Below are positions 58,298-64,000 of a stretch of DNA of 64,000 bases, one piece after another. Numbering within the stretch: position 1 is the stretch's first letter; each line of letters opens with the position of its first letter. The notes below the pieces were generated by a model, which saw nothing but the letters and a program-made list of their open reading frames with translations, was not told where the DNA came from and searched no databases. The stretch spans positions 6,944,001 to 7,008,000 of the forward strand of contig NZ_JACHMY010000001.1 of NCBI RefSeq assembly GCF_014205135.1. The letters are read 5' to 3'. The stretch is from Kribbella italica. Its GTDB lineage: Bacteria; Actinomycetota; Actinomycetes; Propionibacteriales; Kribbellaceae. A program made the position numbers and the translations under genes.

Positions 58298-59508
58298 ACC
58301 GGTGGACGCTGCGGACGCGGCTGACCCTCCTGTACGGCGGCCTGTTCCTGGTCGCCGGAGCGGTCCTGCTGGCGATCACCTCGGTCCTGGTCCAGAACAG
58401 CCTGGCCGGACAGCTGGCCAAACAGGCCGACGCCAGGATCACCGCGATCCGGTCAGCGGCGGCCGCGAGCCCCGACGGCCCCGAACGACCCGGCCCTGAA
58501 CAACCCAGCACCGAACGACCCGGCACCGATGTCGAGGCACAGGTGGCCGAGATCCGGCGGCAGCAGGACGAGCTGCGGTCGGCTGCGGCCAGGTCGGTGC
58601 TGACCGGTGGAGGCATCGCTCTGCTGGGGGTCGGCCTGCTCGCCGGAGGCGCCGGCTGGGTCGTGGCCGGGCGGGCGTTGCGGCCGGTGCAGCGGATCCG
58701 CGAGACCGCGCACCGGATCTCCACCTCGACCGGCGCGGGCCGCGGGTTGCACGAACGCATCGGCCTGGACGGGCCGGACGACGAGGTGAAGCAGCTCGCG
58801 GACACCTTCGACGAGATGCTGGAGCACTTGGACCGCTCGTTCGACGGCCAACGGCGGTTCGTCGCCAATGCCTCGCACGAGCTGCGCACACCGCTGGCGC
58901 TGAACCGTGCGCTGATCGAGCTGGCCGTCACCGAGCCGGCCGCCTCCGCCGAGATCCGGCGGCTCGGCGGGTCGCTGCTCGAGGTCAACCACCGGCACGA
59001 ACGGCTGATCGAGGGGCTGCTCGTCCTGGCCGACAGTGAGAACGAGGTGACCGAACGGACCGCCGTCGACCTGGCCGAGATCGCCGATCAGGTCGTCCAC
59101 GACGCCGGTGACCTGGAGGTCCGGCGCGAGTTCGCCCCGGTCGAGGTGACCGGCGATCCGGTGCTGCTGGAGCGCCTCATCCAGAACCTGGTCGAGAACG
59201 CGGTCCGGCACAACCAGCCCGGCGGCTGGCTGTCGGTGGCGACCGCGCGATCGGGCGACGACGCGCTGCTCACGGTGGCCAACACCGGCGCGGAGATCCC
59301 CGCGTACGAGGTCGAGTCGCTCTTCCGGCCGTTCCACCAGCGCGGGACCCCGCGGGCCGGCGCCGAGCGTGGCTTCGGGCTCGGGCTGTCGATCGTGCGC
59401 GCGGTGGCGCGCAGCCACGGCGGCGAGGCGACCGCCCACCCGCGACCCGGCGGTGGCCTCGTCGTCGAGGTCCGGCTCCCGCTCAGGCCAGCGGGAGCCG
59501 GTGACTGA
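58294..59508 (+). CDS. Sensor histidine kinase
   Basis: A 404-residue kinase with helices at about residues 10-33 and 100-124, separated by a short Pro/Glu-rich outer loop of about 60 residues with repeated GPE/RPG units. This is followed by a HAMP domain, HisKA with phosphoacceptor His 195 in NASHELRTPL, and an HATPase domain with NLVENAVRHN, NTGAEIP and GFGLGLSIVRAVARSHGG. The small sensor loop suggests that it senses the membrane or a partner protein such as the nearby lipoprotein. The last 26 bases overlap the convergent GNAT gene. Confidence 0.93.
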   Translation: MNRWTLRTRLTLLYGGLFLVAGAVLLAITSVLVQNSLAGQLAKQADARITAIRSAAAASPDGPERPGPEQPSTERPGTDVEAQVAEIRRQQDELRSAAARSVLTGGGIALLGVGLLAGGAGWVVAGRALRPVQRIRETAHRISTSTGAGRGLHERIGLDGPDDEVKQLADTFDEMLEHLDRSFDGQRRFVANASHELRTPLALNRALIELAVTEPAASAEIRRLGGSLLEVNHRHERLIEGLLVLADSENEVTERTAVDLAEIADQVVHDAGDLEVRREFAPVEVTGDPVLLERLIQNLVENAVRHNQPGGWLSVATARSGDDALLTVANTGAEIPAYEVESLFRPFHQRGTPRAGAERGFGLGLSIVRAVARSHGGEATAHPRPGGGLVVEVRLPLRPAGAGD

Positions 59509-60466
59509 TCCAGGTGTTCTTGGTCGTGTACCCGAGGCGCTCGTACAGGCCGAGCGCGCCGGTCGGGTTGTCCGCGTCGACGCCGAGTGACGCGCGCTGG
59601 AACCCGGCGGCCTCCGCTTCGGCCATCACCTTGGCCAGCGCGAGTGCCGCCAGGCCACGGCCCCGGTGGGACCGCTTGGTGCCGACCTGGCCGACGTACA
59701 CCTCGCGGATCCCGGTCGCCTCGGTGTCGGCGACGTACTCGTAGCCGATCGTGTAGGCGACCACCTCGTCGCCGTCCAGCACCAGGTACGCGAGCTCGGG
59801 CCGGAAGGCCCGGGCGCCGGTGAACCAGGTCTTCCAGCTCTCCGGGCTCTTCGGCGACGAGCCCCAGTGATCGAGGAACACCTCGTTGTGGGCGATCCGC
59901 AGCGGTTCGTCGTACGCCGGGGTGTAGGCGACCAGGCGCAGCCCGTCGGGGACGGGCGGCACCTCGACCGGCGTACCGAAGGTCCGTTCCATGGAGAAGA
60001 AGTAGCGGCAGCGCTCGAAGCCGAGGACGGCCAGCAACGCCAGCGCGCTCGTGTTGGTGTCGATCGCGCCGGTGTTGATCTCGCCCTCGGCGCCCGGCTG
60101 CCGCTCGTGGTGCAGCTCGGTGGCGCGACGGGTCAGCCACGGCACCAACGCGCTGCCGATCCCTCGGCCGCGCCACTCCGGGTGGACGGCGCCCTCGGTA
60201 CGGACCCGGTGCACGTCCACCACCTGGTCCGGTGCGCGGACGACGCCGTACCCGACCATCTGCTCGCCGGACCAGATCCCGATCGTGTCGCGCGCCGCGT
60301 CGAGCTTCGGATCGGCCAGCTCCTCGATCAGGTCGTCGGCGTCGTAGTTCTCCCCCTCGGCGTCCACCTTCTCCTTGGCCGCCAGTAACCCGGCCCACGC
60401 GGCCGCGTGGGACTTGTCGATCGGCCGGACCGTCAGACCGGCCGGCCACCCCTCGTCGATACCCAT
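59483..60466 (-). CDS. Tandem GNAT acetyltransferase
   Basis: The 327-residue protein has two GNAT domains. The first has EGAVHPEWRGRGIGSALVPWL and INTGAIDTNTSALALLAVLGFERCRYFF; the second has VGQVGTKRSHRGRGLAALALAKVMAEAEAAGFQRASLGVDADNPTGALGLYERLGYTTKN. The layout is that of MshD and many actinobacterial resistance acetyltransferases; mycothiol synthase itself has other motifs, so no symbol is given. ATG 60466 follows a TACCGT box by 6 nt with no ribosome-binding site. The substrate is unknown. Confidence 0.82.
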   Translation of the reverse strand: MGIDEGWPAGLTVRPIDKSHAAAWAGLLAAKEKVDAEGENYDADDLIEELADPKLDAARDTIGIWSGEQMVGYGVVRAPDQVVDVHRVRTEGAVHPEWRGRGIGSALVPWLTRRATELHHERQPGAEGEINTGAIDTNTSALALLAVLGFERCRYFFSMERTFGTPVEVPPVPDGLRLVAYTPAYDEPLRIAHNEVFLDHWGSSPKSPESWKTWFTGARAFRPELAYLVLDGDEVVAYTIGYEYVADTEATGIREVYVGQVGTKRSHRGRGLAALALAKVMAEAEAAGFQRASLGVDADNPTGALGLYERLGYTTKNTWISHRLPLA

Positions 60467-60472
60467 CTGCCG

Positions 60473-60478
60473 ACGGTA
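60473..60478 (-). promoter_or_regulatory. -10 box TACCGT placed for a leaderless transcript
   Basis: On the minus strand TACCGT is separated from ATG 60466 by CGGCAG (6 nt). Confidence 0.4.
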
Positions 60479-60569
60479 GGCCGCGAACGATGCCGCAGCA
60501 CCTCAATTACCGGTCAACCCCGCAGTGGCTGCCTTGACCACCCCATAGCTCCTGAGCAATGCTCGATGA

Positions 60570-61157
60570 ATGGACCACGGGCTGTCGGCAGAGGACCGCA
60601 AGAAGCAACTGGTCCGGATCGGTCTGATGATGCTGCGCGAGCAGCCGATCCACGAACTGTCGATCGACGCGATCGTGAGCGAGGCGGGCATCTCCCGCAG
60701 CGTGCTGTTCCAGTACTTCCCGAGCAAGCACGACTACTACCTCGCCGTCATCTCCGCGGCCGGCCGCCGGTTGCTGCGGCTGACCAAGCCGGACGGCAAC
60801 CGCCCGCGCGACGAGCAGCTGCACGAGATGCTGCTCGCGTTCGTTGCCTTCATCACCCGTCGCCGCCGGGCCTACATCTCGTTCGTCCGCGGTGCCGCCG
60901 GCGGTGACGACTACGCGGTCGAGGTCTACGCCAAGACCCGGACGACGATGGCCGACCGGGTGCTGGAGCTCCTCGACGTTCCCGAGGCCGACCGGGAGCC
61001 GGCGACCCCGGAGCGGATGCGCGCGCACGCCTGGTTCGCGTACGTCGAGGACCTGGCGATCGAGTGGTCCGGCCTGCCCGAGGGCGAGCGCCGGCTCACC
61101 GAGCAGGAGCTGGTCACCCACGCCGTCGAGGCGCTGCACACCCTCCGCAAGCTCTGA
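60570..61157 (+). CDS. TetR-family regulator
   Basis: The 195-residue protein has the HTH at about residues 10-58: KKQLVRIGLMMLREQPIHELSIDAIVSEAGISRSVLFQYFPSKHDYYLAV. The ligand domain contains ITRRRRAYISFVRGAAGG, typical of the fatty-acid/aromatic-type TetR_C group. It is divergent from the tandem GNAT, about 100 bp apart, and may control it. No clear palindrome was found in that gap. The stop is 3 bp from the convergent argS stop. Confidence 0.9.
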   Translation: MDHGLSAEDRKKQLVRIGLMMLREQPIHELSIDAIVSEAGISRSVLFQYFPSKHDYYLAVISAAGRRLLRLTKPDGNRPRDEQLHEMLLAFVAFITRRRRAYISFVRGAAGGDDYAVEVYAKTRTTMADRVLELLDVPEADREPATPERMRAHAWFAYVEDLAIEWSGLPEGERRLTEQELVTHAVEALHTLRKL

Positions 61158-61160
61158 CCG

Positions 61161-62843
61161 TCACATCGCGTCCGGGGCGGTCATGCCCAGGAGCGTCAGG
61201 CCGTCGTGCAGTACGGCGCGAGTCGCGGCGCAGAGCGCGAGCCGGCTGCTCCGCGTCTCGCCCTCGCTGGTGAGGACCGGGCAGGACTCGTAGAACGCGG
61301 ACAGCGCGGTCGCGACGTCGTACAGGTAAGTGCAGAGCCGGTGCGGCTGCAGGGTCTCGGCGACCTGCAGGACGGCGTCGTCGAAGCCGGCCAGCAGGAG
61401 GGCCAGCCGTTGCTCGGCCGGGTCATGGAGCACAGTGACCTTGTCGTCGGTGGTGCCGGCCTTGGTGAGGAGCCGGGTCAGCCGGGCGTGGGCGTACTGC
61501 AGGTACGGGCCGGTGTTGCCGGTCATCGCGACCATCCGGTCCAGGTCGAAGACGTAGTCGTTGGTCCGGTCGCTGGACAGATCGGCGTACTTCACCGCGC
61601 CGATGCCGACCGCCCGGGCGACCGCGGCCCGGTCGATGCCTTCGCGGTCGGCGAGCAATGTCGTGGCCCGGGCGACCGCCGCGTCGAGCAGTGAGACCAG
61701 GTAGACCGTGCCGCCGTCCCGGGTCTTGAAGGGTTTGCCGTCCGGGCCGAGCACGGTGCCGAACGCGACGTGTTCGGCCTTCGTTGTCTCGGGCAACCAG
61801 TTGGCCGCGCGGGCGAGTGCGAAGATCTGCTGGAAGTGCAGCGTCTGCCGGTGGTCGACGACGTACACGATCCGGTCGGCGTGCAGGTCCCGGACCCGGT
61901 GCCGTACGGCGGCCAGGTCGGTCGCGCTGTAGCCGAAGCCGCCGTCGGACTTCCGCACGATCACCGGCAACGGCGACCCGTCGCGACCGGTGAACCCGTC
62001 GAGGAACGCGCACTGCGCGCCGTCGGACACGGTCAGCAGCCCGGCCGCGTCGAGGTCGTCGACGATGCTGGGGAGATCGGCGTTGTACGCGCTCTCGCCG
62101 ACGACGTCCGCCTGCGTCAGCGGCGAGCCGAGAAACGCGTAGACCCGGTCGAACTCGGCCAGCGAGATGTCCACGAGTTGTTGCCAGATGCCCCTGGTCT
62201 CGGGGTCGCCGGACTGCAGCAGGACGACCCGCCGCCGGGACAGGCCGACGAACGCCGGATCGCTGTCGAAGTGTCTCCGCGACCGCTGGTAGAGCTGCTG
62301 CATCTCCTCCAGGTCGAGCTCGCCGGCGGGCGTTCCCTCGGCCAGGAGCTGCTCGACCATCATGCCGAACTGGGTGCCCCAGTCACCGACGTGGTTCTGC
62401 CGGACGACGGCGTACCCGGCGTACTGCAGAACGTTGCACAGGGCATCGCCGATCACGGTCGACCGGAGGTGGCCGACGTGCATCTGCTTGGCGACGTTGG
62501 GCTGTGAGTAGTCGACGACCACGGTCTTCCCGTTGCCCGGCAACCTCGTGGGGAGGTTGACCCCGGCGGCCAAGGTGCTCGGCAACAGGGTCAGATTGAC
62601 GAAGCCGGCCCCCGCGACTTCAAGTGTGCACAGGTCGCCCACCTCAGCCTGCGCAACCAGTTGCTCGGCGATCTGTCGTGGAGCTTGCCCAAGCTGCTTG
62701 GCCAACCGCAGCGCAACACTGCTCTGAAAATGCCCGAACTCAGGCTTCGTCGCCGCCCGCAGCTCAGGGTCGGCACTCAGCCCGAAGGCCTCGACGGCAG
62801 CGGCGGTCAGCCGCGCGGACAGAACAGCAACAACATCGGACAT
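61161..62843 (-). CDS. argS: Arginyl-tRNA synthetase
   Basis: The 560-residue synthetase has an N-terminal Add-1 domain (FGHFQSSVALRLAKQLGQAPRQIAEQL), the class I HIGH motif as HVGH in SQPNVAKQMHVGHLRST, NHVGDWGTQFGMM, YSATDLAAVRHR, VDHRQTLHFQQIF, GPDGKPFKTRDGGTVYL in place of KMSKS (as usual for ArgS), and a DALR anticodon domain. It charges tRNA-Arg. The length is normal. A copy beside teichoic-acid genes rather than lysA/thrA raises the possibility of a second argS or of a resistance paralogue. AAGGA lies 6-7 nt before ATG 62843. No operon partner overlaps it. Confidence 0.93.
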   Translation of the reverse strand: MSDVVAVLSARLTAAAVEAFGLSADPELRAATKPEFGHFQSSVALRLAKQLGQAPRQIAEQLVAQAEVGDLCTLEVAGAGFVNLTLLPSTLAAGVNLPTRLPGNGKTVVVDYSQPNVAKQMHVGHLRSTVIGDALCNVLQYAGYAVVRQNHVGDWGTQFGMMVEQLLAEGTPAGELDLEEMQQLYQRSRRHFDSDPAFVGLSRRRVVLLQSGDPETRGIWQQLVDISLAEFDRVYAFLGSPLTQADVVGESAYNADLPSIVDDLDAAGLLTVSDGAQCAFLDGFTGRDGSPLPVIVRKSDGGFGYSATDLAAVRHRVRDLHADRIVYVVDHRQTLHFQQIFALARAANWLPETTKAEHVAFGTVLGPDGKPFKTRDGGTVYLVSLLDAAVARATTLLADREGIDRAAVARAVGIGAVKYADLSSDRTNDYVFDLDRMVAMTGNTGPYLQYAHARLTRLLTKAGTTDDKVTVLHDPAEQRLALLLAGFDDAVLQVAETLQPHRLCTYLYDVATALSAFYESCPVLTSEGETRSSRLALCAATRAVLHDGLTLLGMTAPDAM

Positions 62844-62966
62844 GACAGATCCTTGGGAAGACGAGGCACCGGAACAGGGCTGAGGTGTTCAGACAGTGCG
62901 TCGTCGTCGCAGGCCGAAGCGACCGCGCGCGGTCACCAGGCTCGTCGACATGTGGACCAGTATGCC

Positions 62967-64000
62967 CTACGGCCGGTACGCCGAGGGAGCAGGTTTCCGA
63001 TCGGCCATCGCGACGATCGGCGGCAGCTCGGTCTCGCCGAGGAAGACCCGCCGGACCACGCGCTCCGCGGCCAGGCCGTCGTCGTACTCGCAGAACCTCT
63101 CCCGGAACAGCTGCCGGTGCTTGGCCGCCTCGGCGGCCGCGAACCGGCCGGTCCGCAGCGCGTCGAAGAGCTCGTCGGGCGACCGCGCGACCAGCCCCGG
63201 CGGGAACTCGGTGATGTCGAAGTAGGTCCCGCGGGTCGTGTCGTAGAAGGCCTGGTCGTCGACCAGCAGCACGATCGGGCGGTCCAGGTTCGCGTAGTCG
63301 AAGCTGATCGACGAGTAGTCCGAGATCAGGACGTCGGCCGCCAGCATCAGGTCCTCGACCCGCGGGTGCCCGGACACGTCGACCACGCGGTCGGAGTGCA
63401 CCTCGGGCGCGCCCTTCGCCAGCGAGTAGTGGGTCCGGACCAGCACCCGCCCGTTCTCCCCGGCGGCCGCCGCCAGCCGGTCCAGGTCGACGTGGAGGCC
63501 GTCGCCGCCGAGGTCGACCAGGCCCGCCGGCGTCCGGACCGCGTCCTTCGCGTCCCGCCAGGTCGGCGCGTACAGGACGACGAGGTTGGAGTCGTCGAAG
63601 CCGAACCCGGCCCGGATCGCCCGCACCTCGTCGAGCGTCGCGGTGAGCAGCCGGTCGTTGCGCGGGAGGCCGGTCTCCAGCTCCTCGAAGTGCGACGGGT
63701 AGGTGCGCTCCCAGATCTCCGAGGAGTACCGGTTCGCGGAGAGGTTGAAGTCCCACCGGTCGACCTGGCGCATCAGCTCGTCCAGGTCGAGGTCCTGCGC
63801 CGCCCGCGGGTACAGCCGCAGGTCGGTGCCCATCGTCTTCAGCGGTGTCCCGTGCTGGGTCTGCACGTGGACCTGCCCGTCGCGCTTGTCCAGCTCCTTG
63901 GGCAGGTTCATGTTGCTGACGAAGTACTTCGCCCGGTGCACCAGCTTCTCGTACGCCGGGGAACCGGCCACCACGTACTCGACGCCCTCCGGGATCGCCT
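62967..64000 (-). CDS. CDP-glycerol glycerophosphotransferase, TagF-like, C-terminal part (5' end outside window)
   Basis: The frame is open to the window edge; the 344 visible residues are the catalytic region of the TagF family. HVQTQHGTPLKTMGTDL (usual QTWHGTPLK), NLVVLYAPTWRDAKD, RTHYSLA, VVDVSGHPRVEDLMLAADVLISDYSSISFDYANLDRPIVLLVDD and GTYFDITEFPPGLV are in order; the two His residues and the DYSS Ser/Asp bind CDP-glycerol. It polymerises or primes glycerol-phosphate chains for wall teichoic acid at the membrane face. It supports the reading that the wider region makes decorated wall glycans. Confidence 0.9.
   Translation of the reverse strand, partial: AIPEGVEYVVAGSPAYEKLVHRAKYFVSNMNLPKELDKRDGQVHVQTQHGTPLKTMGTDLRLYPRAAQDLDLDELMRQVDRWDFNLSANRYSSEIWERTYPSHFEELETGLPRNDRLLTATLDEVRAIRAGFGFDDSNLVVLYAPTWRDAKDAVRTPAGLVDLGGDGLHVDLDRLAAAAGENGRVLVRTHYSLAKGAPEVHSDRVVDVSGHPRVEDLMLAADVLISDYSSISFDYANLDRPIVLLVDDQAFYDTTRGTYFDITEFPPGLVARSPDELFDALRTGRFAAAEAAKHRQLFRERFCEYDDGLAAERVVRRVFLGETELPPIVAMADRKPAPSAYRP

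Overview
The window is chromosomal DNA from a high-GC actinobacterium. The evidence is strong G/C third-codon bias, GTG and TTG starts, ATGA/TGATG gene overlaps, WYL, DUF2786 and DUF4267 proteins, TANNNT-type -10 boxes placed directly before start codons, and teichoic-acid type enzymes. A relative of Kribbella or Nocardioides is my guess from codon style and gene repertoire; it was not tested. I saw no tRNA, rRNA, CRISPR array, insertion sequence or phage gene. No gap between genes exceeds 300 bp; the largest, 34201-34435, holds a probable 53-codon gene.

Positions 1 to about 51.7 kb are mainly a very large cell-surface glycan locus. It holds parts of three sugar-nucleotide routes. Nonulosonate (pseudaminic-type) genes are a partial pseG at the left edge, pseI and pseH. 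dTDP-Fuc4NAc genes are wecE and a wecD-like gene. Deoxyhexose genes are rmlC and rmlD. Four GT2 enzymes are present (5179, 15927, 32219, 37482); three of them have two C-terminal membrane helices and look like polyprenyl-phosphate sugar synthases. There is also one GtrA-type membrane protein, several methyltransferases, GT-B-like transferases, a secreted GHL10-type glycosidase and a beta-helix protein.

The outstanding feature is seven diverged paralogues of one 750-780 residue polytopic membrane protein, at 484, 2792, 21489, 34436, 39135, 46971 and 49446. Each carries an Asp...His motif, a GE-x-x-x-YH motif and a C-terminal extracytoplasmic domain with EGW-x-YT and GVRW-x-(Y/F)AD. I read them as a GT-C-like family that uses lipid-linked sugars outside the membrane. 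The GT2 enzymes would load undecaprenyl phosphate, GtrA would help present it, and the seven paralogues would each place a different sugar or linkage on a wall glycan. No Wzx, Wzy or ABC exporter is visible in this window.

A four-gene acyl module (ACP, adenylate-forming ligase, SDR reductase, phosphopantetheinyl-transferase-like protein; 24.1-26.8 kb) sits inside the glycan locus close to pseI/pseH. It may supply an acyl substituent. Unrelated accessory genes interrupt the locus: TetR/DUF4267 at 13.3-14.4 kb, and FAD oxidase, LLM oxidoreductase, DUF2786 and WYL regulator at 26.8-31.4 kb.

From 51.8 kb rightward come a TetR-controlled DHA2 transporter and a MacAB-like export operon with a duplicated-motif lipoprotein. 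This operon is divergent from its two-component system, and a symmetric 11-bp-spaced box array lies between them. A tandem GNAT, another TetR regulator and an arginyl-tRNA synthetase follow. The right edge is the C-terminal part of a TagF-like CDP-glycerol glycerophosphotransferase, which ties the surroundings to teichoic-acid synthesis.
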